A stretch of DNA of 64,000 nt from Takakia lepidozioides. Taxonomy: Eukaryota; Streptophyta; Takakiopsida; Takakiales; Takakiaceae. Under the pieces are notes generated by a model. That model did not search any database. It saw nothing but the letters and a program-made list of their open reading frames with translations, and was not told the DNA's origin. Shown here in pieces: positions 33,081-42,366 of this stretch. A program made the position numbers and the translations under genes. The stretch is from assembly GCA_030704615.1 (NCBI GenBank), contig CM060733.1:70988001-71052000 (forward strand), given 5' to 3'. Position 1 is the first letter of the stretch. Each line of letters begins with the position of its first letter.

Positions 33081-33524
33081 CCAAGGTATGGCCAACCGGC
33101 TTCAGAAGCTAGAGCAGAGGCTCGCTGCCATGGCCACAGCTCAGGTGGTACCGGCTCTAAGGCCGGATGGTCCACCTCCTGCTCCTGAGGGAGGAGACAT
33201 GTGAGGCATGGGATTCATGTGCGGGGCAGCACTTCCACTAGTGAGGGGTGCCACTACCACTACCACTGTGGGTGTGGCACTACTACCACTAGTGCCGGGC
33301 AGCACTACCACTACCACTACCACTATGTGCGGGGCATGACTACCACTAGTGCAAGTGGAGTCAGCTGCGGCAGTGACTCGAGGAGCAGCACAAGTTCCTA
33401 AGCCACGGGGTGCGGAGGTGGAGTTGGATCCACAGCGTGGGGAGGCAAGCCGTCAGGCCAGGCTTCCTCAGTCATTCACATAGCACCTAGTTCTCGCCCG
33501 ACTGTTACCGAGGCGGAGGTTACT
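33081..33524 (+). repeat. Gag-protease linker with CCACTA minisatellite
   Basis: A frame different from gag (to a TGA at 33202) reads MANRLQKLEQRLAAMATAQV, a coiled-coil-like stretch and probably the true linker. From 33225 to 33360 the sequence is a repeat of ACCACT and CCACTAGTGC units, encoding runs of Thr. The same ACTAGTGG vocabulary makes up the family's LTR U3. Confidence 0.6.
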
Positions 33525-34640
33525 ATGCCATTGGGGAGAGCTACACGGGCAGCACCACTACCTAGTGTTGCCAAGGCTACGGCAGCTAGTGTGCTGCTGG
33601 GGGCGGCCACAGCTGTGTGTCAGGCTCCATTGTTCTCGGCTACCATGATTGCGACGCTGGGGGTAAGACCAGCTGAGGTGTTCAGGCTGGCAGCTACACT
33701 TTATGAGAGTGGGGAGGTTATTTCATCTTCTGCGGAGATAGTGGGAGGTGTACTGCCGGAGGGATCCTTGGATGTGAGGGTCAAGACTGCCATGGCGGCG
33801 CCATGGCAAGCTGCAACTGCCAGGTTGATGGAGCTGCCAGCTAGACCAGCCATTGAGCGCGCCATGGTGACACCTGGAGTTGTCATGTTAGACAACCAGG
33901 ATGACATTTTCTGCTTGAATGGACCGGCAGGCAAGAGGTACCGGCCACTGCGGGTCTTATTAGACTCGGGAGCTCAGCCATTGATGTTGGGCAGAGCTGC
34001 TATTGCAGGCTTGGGCCTCACGGAGGCGGATATGGAGTCGTGCCCTTTCCAGATACAAACATCTCTGGGAGGATCAGAGCAGGCTCGGGGCATGACACGG
34101 CGTGAGTTGACTATCCGACTACAGCCGGATCATTCTACAGATAACTCAGTGATGAGAGCCAAGACCGTTGTGACAGACGCGGTCTCATACGATGTCCTTG
34201 TTGGTGGGGCAGTGTTGTATCCCATGGGCTTCACCCTGGATTTTTGGGAGGAGTCAGCTTCCTATAGGCCTGGATGGCAGTCAGGGGAGGGCTGGCGTGT
34301 GCAGCTCCCTATGACGTTCATAGGAAGAGTTGCGGTTGCCCAGCGAGCCAAGATGCCAACACTGGCAGCATTCACAGCTGCAGTGACTTGGCCTGGAGAA
34401 TTGTTGGATGACAACACTCATTCAGAGGATGTGTCACCTCCGGGAGAGCAGGATGACATGTATGGTATGGCGGAGTTGCCTGCCATGGTTGCTCACACTC
34501 CATTGTGGGGCTCGAGTAAGGATTTGCAGTGGGTTGCTGATTGGCGTGTGCAACAAGCCTGGGTAGAGGCTTTTGTACCGTCAGGAGAGGAGGATAGCGT
34601 AGGGATTGCACCAAGACCACCTCAGTTGTCACCATTGGAC
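33525..34640 (+). pseudogene. Aspartic protease of methyltransferase gypsy
   Basis: In the long open frame starting at 33525 the protease core is YRPLRVLLDSGAQPLMLGRA (33934-33994), with the active-site triplet Asp-Ser-Gly, followed by IQTSLGGSEQARG, TVVTDAVSYDVLVGGAVLYP (the hydrophobic-hydrophobic-Gly block) and TLDFW. Asp-Ser-Gly is an accepted variant of Asp-Thr-Gly. The stretch from 34260 to 34640 is a linker without clear family features, ending in TPNVWQCPDEG immediately before methyltransferase motif I. The frame is open from 33525 into the methyltransferase, so both enzymes were encoded in one polyprotein. Confidence 0.82.
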
Positions 34641-34673
34641 ACCACACCGAACGTGTGGCAATGTCCGGATGAA

Positions 34674-35640
34674 GGCATTTGCCTTCTGGACTTGTTTGGC
34701 GGGATCAGCACCGGGTTGGCTGCTGTTCTACAGGCAGGTGTACGAGTACGACGTTACTTGTATGCAGAGAGGGATGAGACTGCATGGCGCGTCTCACTCC
34801 GTCATGTTGCTCAGTTGGTGCAGCAGTACCCTGAGTTGTTGCCGGTGTCTGCGGTTCGTGGATATCAGCAGGCCTTGCCAGCAGACATTTCGTTGCTGGG
34901 GGCGTAGGATTTGGAGCGGGGTGGCTCCATTGATTTGGTAGTGGCAGGTTGGCCCTGCCAAGGGCATTCATCAGCCGGGCATGGCAATGGATTGCGAGAC
35001 TCGAGGTCGGGTCAGTTTTGGGAGATGGTGCGGGTTTTGCGCCACTTACAACTTCATCAGGCTGTATCTCCAGCATACATCTTGGAGAATGTGCCACTGA
35101 TGGGCGATTCTCGGGCCAGGGTGTTGGCCAGTGTGCATCAAGTCCGGTCGTGGCTTGGGTCAGCAGTGTTGCTGGATGCAGCTGCAGTGGGGTCACGGGC
35201 TCGTCGTCCACGGTTATGGTGGACTAATTTGATGCCACCCGCACTGCTTAAGCGTGCATTTGATGGGGTGCAGCGACCAGCACACCTCATAGTTGATAGC
35301 ATCTTGGACACAGGGAGGCAGTCTCAGCGTGTGAGACACGATGACCGTCTACCTTTGGCAGTGGTCAATAAGGTGGGTCGACCATGAGCAGCACTACCTA
35401 CACTGCTCAGCTTCCCAGGATAACATGCTTTCTGGGATAGTGGACCTGGCCTACTGTGGGATGCTTAGTTGCAACAATTAGTGGAGCCTAATGTCGACAA
35501 GCGAGAGCGGGCTATGGGTTTTTCCACTGGGACCACGGCGGTGCCTTCTCTTTCTGAGGCATCACGTCGTCAGGTGTTGGGGCAAGCGATGGATCTAAAT
35601 TGCTTTACCTGGATTATCAGCTTGGCTATGGCTGAGCAAC
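34674..35640 (+). pseudogene. C5 cytosine DNA methyltransferase domain in gypsy pol
   Basis: Conserved motifs in order: motif I LLDLFGGISTGLAAVLQAG (SAM binding), YLYAERDETA (motif II region), LPADISLLGA, motif IV VVAGWPCQGHSSAG with catalytic Cys codon 34956-34958, LRDSRSGQFWEMVRVLRHL, motif VI YILENVPLMGD, motif VIII SRARRPRLWWTN, and near the end RERAMGF followed by SRRQVLGQAMDLNCFTWI (motifs IX-X). The enzyme would put a methyl group on carbon 5 of cytosine in DNA. It is encoded in the same frame as the protease and upstream of the reverse transcriptase. In-frame stops at 34905 (TAG), 35385 (TGA), 35421 (TAA) and 35466 (TAG) inactivate this copy, but all catalytic motifs are recognisable. 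Motif IV with PCQ resembles DNMT1/bacterial-type more than the PCN of DNMT3/DRM; a phylogeny would decide the origin. Confidence 0.9.
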
Positions 35641-35749
35641 GTAGAGTGCGGAGTGCACTTCCCTTGACGGTCTCTCTGCCTACGGAGACGGTACAGGCAG
35701 TGAATAGGGGCGAGCCGGTGAGGACCACGGGGTGTAGACATCCATGACA

Positions 35750-37435
35750 CACGTGGGAGGTGCTCGAGGTTCAGAGGGAGCTGGCAGCCAAGGCGACTGT
35801 GATGGATGAGGTTGGGGAATCTTCTCGGGTTGAGGAGGTCCTCAAGGATGAGATGATGGGGCAGGATGAGGCCTTGTCATTGACTGAGCAGGCAGGGAGT
35901 ACTGCTCAAGAGGTTGCGGCATAGCAACCACGGGACGCGTCTCCTACCTCTAAGTCTGTTGGACTTAAGGTTGCAGTTACGGAGGACAATTGGGAGCCTG
36001 ACATTGGACCCATTGTCACTGGAGGAGAGAGACAACGTATACGACGGTTCCTGAGGGCTTACAAGAATTGCTTTGCCTTCAGTTTGAAGGATTTGGGAGC
36101 ACTGAAGGGTTAGGAGATTCGTATTGAGTTGGCCACGGACACGCCAATCTTTCGGAGACCCTATAGATACAGTGGCATGGAGAGGTTTTTGATTCAGATG
36201 AGGACTCAAGACTCTGGGAGGCTGGTTTGGTGGAGCTCTCTGTTGGAGAGTATGCTTTAGCCACGGTGATGTCAGCCAAGAAGGATGTCTATGGCAATTG
36301 GACGGAGAGATGTATGTGCGGTGATTACCGGCCTGTAAATCGTCAGACCAAGTCCGGTAGGTATGCCATGCCCACACCGGAGGAGATCTTTGATGCCATT
36401 GGGCATGCCAAGGTCTTTAGCACTTTGGACTTGCAGTCCGGATATCACCAGTTGCCGATCAAGGAGGCGGACAAGCAAAAGACGGCATTTTGGGGGATCA
36501 ATGAGCATGGGAAGGATTGCCTATATCAGTGGCGGTTCTTGCCATTCGGGTTTAAGAATGCTCCTGCAGAGTTCCAGAGAGTCATGGACAGGATTCTAGC
36601 AGGGGTGGACTTTGCTCGGTGCTACATAGATGACATCATCATCTTTAGTACTACGGTGGAGGAGCACGAGAGACACCTTCAAGTGGTGTTTGAGCGCTTG
36701 AGAGCGCACGGATTGAAATCACATCCAGGGAAGTGCAAGTTCTTCCACAACCAGATTGAGTATCTGGGCCACATAATATATCCTGGAGGATTGGGGGTGC
36801 AACAGACTAAGGTAGAGGCCATCGCACAGACTCCACGTCCCACGGATGTGAGCCGAGTTCGAGCTTTCATGGGGTTGGCAAACTACTATAGACGATTTGT
36901 CAAGGGATTTAGTGCTATTGCAAAGGCTCTAACCAAGCTGACCAATGTAAACCAGGAGTAGCAGTGGGAAGATGAGCAAGAACGAGCTTTTCAGGCGCTC
37001 AAGGCGAGGTTGACCTCGGCGCCCATCTTAAGACAACCTATCAGAGGGCGTCCCTTTCAGCTGCATACAGATTGGAGCATGTTGGGGCTTGGAGCGGTGC
37101 TCACACAGGTGGATGATGAGGGAAGAGAGTTTGTAGTGGCTTATGCTAGCCGCTTGAACAACACTGCAGAGTCTAAGTATAGCTCATATGAGGGGGAGTG
37201 CTTAGCTGCAGCGTGGGCCGTGGCACACTTCAGGTGCTATCTATACGACAATCTCTTCACCATTGTCACGGATCACCAGCCACTCAAGTGGTTGATGGAG
37301 TCAGACAAGCTTACGGGGAAGCTTGCACGGTGGGCACTTATATTCCAAGAGTATGATTTTCAGGTTGTGCATCGACCGGGTTTGGTCAATAGGGATGCAG
37401 ATGGATTGAGTCGCAATCCATTCACGAGCCAATAG
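35750..37435 (+). pseudogene. Reverse transcriptase and RNase H of methyltransferase gypsy
   Basis: The region begins after a TGA at 35745 and contains FSLKDLGALKG, a TAG at 36111, then EIRIELATDTPIFRRPYRYS. A one-base deletion near 36207 shifts the frame into SVGEYALATVMSAKKDVYGN. The palm has CMCGDYRPVNRQTKSGRYAM, DLQSGYHQLPIKEADKQKTA, FLPFGFKNAPAEFQ and CYIDDIIIFS (catalytic YIDD). After GVQQTKVEAI and RAFMGLANYYRRFVKGF a TAG at 36959 interrupts; RNase H follows with FQLHTDWSMLGLGAVLTQVD, SKYSSYEGECLAAAWAV, FTIVTDHQPLKWL and HRPGLVNRDADGLSR, ending at a TAG at 37433. The domain order RT-RH-INT is diagnostic of Ty3/gypsy. The sequence differs clearly from the two chromoviruses here. Confidence 0.9.
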
Positions 37436-37488
37436 GATGACACTGGAGCTCGGTGGCATGGTGAGACGGACGAGGAGATGGTGCCAGG

Positions 37489-38725
37489 ATGACATGCATC
37501 TGCCTTTTGTGTATCTTGGCATCGGGAGGTCAGGTTGGACCTACAACAGGGATGACTGTAGACGGAGTGTCTAAGGACCCTGAGGCTAGTGATGAGCCAG
37601 GTGGTGCCAGAGATATACATGAGGATTCGGTTGTGTTGGACTACCTCCGCACTGGAGACACGACAGCTAGTGTGACTGCCAAGGAGAGGGATCGAATCCT
37701 GCAACGAGCCAAGAGGTTCAAGTGGGAGGGGATACACCTGCTTCGAGTGTGGGAGGATGGTTGGGTGAGGATCGTGCCTCACCCAACACAGCGTGCACGG
37801 TTAGTGCGGCATGCCCATGAGGAGTTGGGGCATTTTGGAGTGCGACGCACTCATAGTTTACTGCAGGGGCAGTATTGGTGGCGTGGTATGCACACAGAGA
37901 TGCAACAGTTCGTGGCTAGGTGCATGGTGTGTGACAGGGCGCGTGTTTCATTCAACGCCCCTACACCACAGTTGCATCCCTTACCCATCATGGGATTGGG
38001 CTATAGGTGGAGTCTTGACTTTGCAGGGCCTTTGCCACTGACGATGCGTCACCACAGATATGTGTTGGTGATGGTGGAGCACTTCTCCAAGTGGATTGAG
38101 TTGGTTCCATCGCCTGACAAGGCTAGTGAGGGGGTTGCATATGCATTCCTGGATCGTGTGCTTAGCCGATTCGGTGCTCCAGCTGAGGTACTCACGGACC
38201 AAAGGAGAGAGTTCTTGGGGGAGTTTCAGGCTTTGTGTGATAAAGCCTTGATAGACCACTGTACCACTTCTCGGGGTCATCCTGAGGCCGATGGCTTGGC
38301 AGAGAGAGTGGTTCAGACAGTGAAGAGGGGTTTGCGCAAGTATGGCTTGCAAAAGTGACACTTAGGAGATTGGGATCTTCAGGTACCTTGGTTAGCCATG
38401 GGCTACAGGTTTAGCAAGCAAGCATCACTTGCCTCCTTCTCACCATATTTCCTTCTTTTTGGCCGAGAGCCGGATTTGCCTGCATCTATTCGCAGGGAGA
38501 CTGCAGTAGTCCTCAACCTTGATGATCCGGATGTGTGGACACAAGCATGTGCCCAGTGGGCAGAGTTGTTCAAGAGAGTCATGCTTATGGCTTTTGAGAA
38601 TCTTGCTATTGCCCAACACCGAAACACATTGAGGTATGCCACTATACGTGGAGGGGGATATCGGCCAGGTATTCGGCGTTTCCACCCTGGGGACTATGTG
38701 TATCTGCAGCAGACAGCGCCTACGA
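37489..38725 (+). pseudogene. Integrase of methyltransferase gypsy, 3'-truncated
   Basis: The zinc-binding domain has HAHEELGHFGVRRTHSLLQG then QFVARCMVCDRA (H-x4-H ... C-x2-C). The core has YRWSLDFAGPLPL (first Asp), VLTDQRREFLGEF (second Asp; the usual Gly after DQ is Arg) and HPEADGLAERVVQTV (Glu). A TGA at 38356 interrupts, and the frame continues SKQASLASFSPYFLLFGREP and FHPGDYVYLQQTAPTT. At about 38725 the sequence switches to the antisense of a CACTA tnp2 gene, so the C-terminal domain is lost. The missing part is represented at 59345-59019 on minus by another copy and includes a PHD finger. Confidence 0.88.
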
Positions 38726-41700
38726 CCTTCACCCAGTGCCACTTCTGTAATATCGTGAACCACTCGTCGGGATCGAGGGTCCTTGTGAAGGACCACCTTC
38801 CAGTTCCCTCGTGAACTTTTTTCATCCGAGAAAAAAACTTGCTCCACCTGACTAGGGAATGTCCAGGGCTGCTCCATCCCAGGCAACATGCGACTGAAGT
38901 CAACCAAGAGAAATCCATAATCATCTCGTTTCATGGTGGCATTCCGGCCCACCATGTGTGACCTCACCCATGTACACAAGAACAGAATTGGGTGAAGAAT
39001 TCCGTAATCCAGTTGAATTATTTCTCTTACAACACCCACATATTCCAATTGGGATAACACTCGTCTGGACATACCTGCTCTGTTTTCGCTTTCCTGATGG
39101 AATACTTGAGCAACTCCAGAATCAAATGTCACCCTGTCTCTGGCGCCAGTCCCATCACTTATTGCTCGAAAGTGATTGCCGTAAGCATACATGGACTTGA
39201 AGCCCAATGACTGCTGTTGGTGGTATACATAAATGGCATATGTCCAAATCATAGGACTCACCTGAACTCACCTTGCGTTGGACAGCACCTTCAATCCATT
39301 CATGGAATGGAGCCAGTAAGCGCATATCTGTTGGGTATGGAATTTCTCCATTGTGGTGGTCTTGGTCTTGTCCACAAAGGTATGCTGTTCTGAACTTAGT
39401 GCGGGATGCTTCTATGAGTGCCATCTCCTCTTCATAGGCCCTGTCCAAATGAGAATTGCAAATTAGGATTACAGCTTATACCATTGGCAGAAATGAAACA
39501 CACAGGATATGCTAAGCAACATACTTACTCAAGGAATGGTTTCATGCAATCTGTGTTGTGCAAAATATACTCGTGTGCACTGTCTCGTTCTTGAATGGTG
39601 AGGACTCGTACAGTTCCCAATCCTTCAACCACCTCCCCACTAACTGAGTCTTCTTCATTGGAGTCCCACACCCTTCGGCTTGTAGCATGAAATTCAGCCA
39701 TATACTCAGTTAGAAACCCTAGGGCCTCATCCAAAGCATACCCTTCCGCCATGCTCCCTTCAGGTCGGCTCATATTCCTTACATAGCCTTTTAATGTCTT
39801 CATATACCGTTCCATAGGATACATCCAACGGCTAGACACGGGACCACACACCTCCAATTCGTCCACAAGGTGTACAAGCAAGTGAGTCATGATATCAAAA
39901 AATGACGGAGGGAATTCTTTCTCCAGCAGACACATAGTGATTGCAACATCTTCTTTTAAGGCCGGTACCTCAGCTGGATTAATGATCTTTGCACACACTT
40001 TTTGGAAGACTCGAGAAAGCCTCATAATTGCCATCCGTGGACCCTTTCCCAATACCCCTCGAATGCAAAGAGATAAAATCTGCTGCATCATTACATGGTA
40101 GTCATGGGTTTTCATTGTAGACAGTTTATTGTCAACCACATGTTTCTGGAATGTGGCAGCATAACCTGTGGGGGCCTTTACTGCAGCCAATGTTTCCAAA
40201 AACAGCACCTTCTCATCTTCAGTAAGAACATATGGGGCCAAAGGCTTGACCAACTTGTTTGGGTGAGAGGGATGGGGTCTCAACCACAAGTGTTTACGAA
40301 TGACATTGAGTTCAATATCCTTCCTAGATGTGGCTGTGTCCTTCTCCCCAAGAATGGTTCTCAGCACATTCTCACACAATTTTTTTTCACAATGCATCAC
40401 ATCCAGTGTGTATCAGATGAGTAAGTCTTTCCAGTATGGCAATTGGTTCAAAACAGTGACCCGTTTCATGCCATGTTCCTTTGAAGGGTCCAGTTTTCCC
40501 CCCTCAGCCCCTCCCATTGCGAGATACAACTCTCTGGTTGTAGCCCGGTCAAATTGCTCACTTGCAATGACCACCATAGGAGCTGCTCTATGTTCTACAT
40601 GTCCATTAAAGTGGGACGAGTTATTCCTATAGGGATGAATAGCAGGCAAGTATCTCCTATGACCAAGATACAAAACTTTTTTGCATGCCTTGGAGTACCT
40701 GGAATCAACATTAGGGCCGCAAGCTGGGCAGGCCTTGTATCCCCCGTGTGCGCATCCTGCTAGCAACCCATAAGCTGGAAAGTCGTGGATTGACCACATC
40801 AAGATGGCCCTCATGCGAAATGACTGTTGCCCCACTAGGCTACTTCCATCCAATGCCTCCACACCAACTTCCCACAACAATTTCAGCTCATCCACAAGGG
40901 GCTGCAAATAAACATCTGCATTGTCATTTCCCACAGATTGTGGTCCAGGAATCAATAAAGCCAACATCGTGAAAAATGGCTTAGTACACAGCCATGGTGG
41001 AAGATTATAGTTTACCAACATGACAGGCCAAGTTGACCATTTGTTTGATTTATCACTGTAAGGATTGACACCATCCCAAGCGAGACCCAATCGCAGATTT
41101 CTGGGGTCCGCTGCAAACTCAGGCCATTTTTGGTCAATGTGGGCCCAAGCCTTGCTGTCTGCTGGGTGCCTAACCAAGCCATCCAAACTTCGATTCTTAA
41201 AGTTCCATGACAATAACTCTGAGATGGATTTGGCTTTATACATTCGAAGCAGCCTTGGAATGATAGGGAAATGTCGAAGGACCTTACGAGGTACTGGTGT
41301 CTTCGTACCCACCACATAACGACATGCCTGACATTTTGGACAAACCTCCAAATTTTGAAGCTCCCTTCTGAACAACACACAACCTTTCGGACATGCATGT
41401 ATACTCTCGTAATGAAGCCCGAGTTCCATTATGAGTTGTTTTGCCTCATAGTGGGACTTTGGCAGGCAATCGTCTGCTGGCAATAGTTGTCTTCCTAACA
41501 ATGTAAGGAGTTCATCGACAAAGGTGTTTGACACACCATGGGTTTGACAAGCATTTAACAGCAGTAAGGTAGCAGACAATCGAGATGAAGAACTCCCTAC
41601 ATACAAAGCCCTGGATGCCTCCTGCTCAAAATGTAAGGCACTCGCTGCACCACGATCACCCTCGCTCTTCAGTCCACCATCAGTCTGCTCTGGCACTCCA

Positions 41701-41825
41701 TCTGTGTCCCATTGGCCCTGTGCTCCATCTCCCGGTTCCTCATGTGCATCACCAGTTTGCACCCCATTATCTGTAGTTGCGAATGTCTCCCGGAGCATTC
41801 TAAGCATGTCAAGATTACGATCCAA
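38726..41825 (-). CDS. CACTA transposase tnp2, copy c (nearly intact)
   Basis: Exon 1 (41825-39529) encodes SSRLSATLLLLNACQTHGVS, HACPKGCVLFRRELQNLEVC with PKCQACRY, RHFPIIPRLLRMYKAKSISE, NLRLGLAWDGVNPYS, NYNLPPWLCTKPFFTMLALL, DVYLQPLVDELKLLWEVGVE, MRAILMWSIHDFPAYGLLAG, ACPACGPNVDSRYSKACKK, then the DUF4218-like block FPPSFFDIMTHLLVHLVDEL with SRWMYPMERYMKTLKGYVRN. One TGA at 40415-40413 interrupts it where homologues have Arg (LLI-R-YTLDVMHCEK). Exon 2 is 39440-39272 (HEWIEGAVQRK), and exon 3 runs from 39213 into the DUF4216-like block YVGVVREIIQLDYG and ends at the gypsy junction near 38726, missing the acidic tail. All splice sites are GT-AG. It is divergent from the TNPA-like gene starting at 42367. 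It would cut and join CACTA termini. Confidence 0.9.
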
Positions 41826-42366
41826 GGTATCAGGACCACCTGCAGGGCTGGTTTCCGTTCTAAACCCCTCATGTTCGTCTCCAGAGTTTTCCTGCTTATA
41901 AGCATATCAGTCCACATGTCAATCCACAATAAGATGGGGAGTTTAGGGTTGGAAATGGTGGATGTGGAACGTGCCATAATACAGGCACGTGGCAATAGGA
42001 AAACGGGCATGTACAATACTCTACACCTTACAACAATCCCGCTACCAGGAATTTGAACTGTTTCTTATAATTTCAAAGTATGCATCAGGGTTAAGGGAAG
42101 AGAATCCACAGATATGCACCGGGAGTTCTCGCAAGTTAGGATCTCGCAAGTTCAAAGCAGATGACGCTTAGCCCGGCCAATGGTTTGCCAGTTCCCACCA
42201 TGACAGGCATTGCATGGACATAGAATTTTCCGAAGACCCAGTCTTCTTGCTCGCGCTTCCTCTAGTTTCCACAATCTGTCATCGTCATGTTATGCTTGTG
42301 TCCGCCTTTGCAATCGATGGGCAGTAGGAGGGATCATCTTGGCGACTGAGTGAGACTCGTCAGGAA
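41826..42366. promoter_or_regulatory. Shared divergent promoter region of the CACTA gene pair
   Basis: About 540 bp separate the tnp2 start on minus and the TNPA-like start on plus. It is the only candidate position for promoters of both genes. I cannot assign individual core elements with confidence, and further 5' exons of either gene could lie within it. Confidence 0.4.

Larger units (their letters stand above)
25706..38725 (+). mobile_element. Ty3/gypsy retrotransposon encoding a DNA methyltransferase
   Basis: The order on plus is a truncated 5' LTR (25706-26019), a long leader interrupted by a CACTA element (26418-29882), gag (31695-33080), a linker, aspartic protease (33525-34640), a C5 cytosine methyltransferase (34674-35640), reverse transcriptase and RNase H (35750-37435), and integrase (37489-38725). 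Integrase after RNase H places it in Ty3/gypsy. The 3' end is cut off at about 38725, where a CACTA gene begins on the other strand; a relative's 3' end survives at 57.9-59.3 kb. At least eleven in-frame stops and several frameshifts make this copy dead. Retrotransposon-borne methyltransferases are known from dinoflagellates and charophyte algae (de Mendoza and colleagues, 2018). Confidence 0.9.

Noticed and set aside
34674-35640. Bacterial restriction-modification or contaminant methyltransferase
   Set aside because: The domain is in frame with a retroviral-type protease and followed by gypsy RT, RNase H and integrase; no bacterial gene context.
31839-38358. Repeat-induced point mutation (RIP) as the cause of stops
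   Set aside because: RIP is fungal; the sequence context is plant. Deamination of methylated CG/CHG sites explains the pattern without it.
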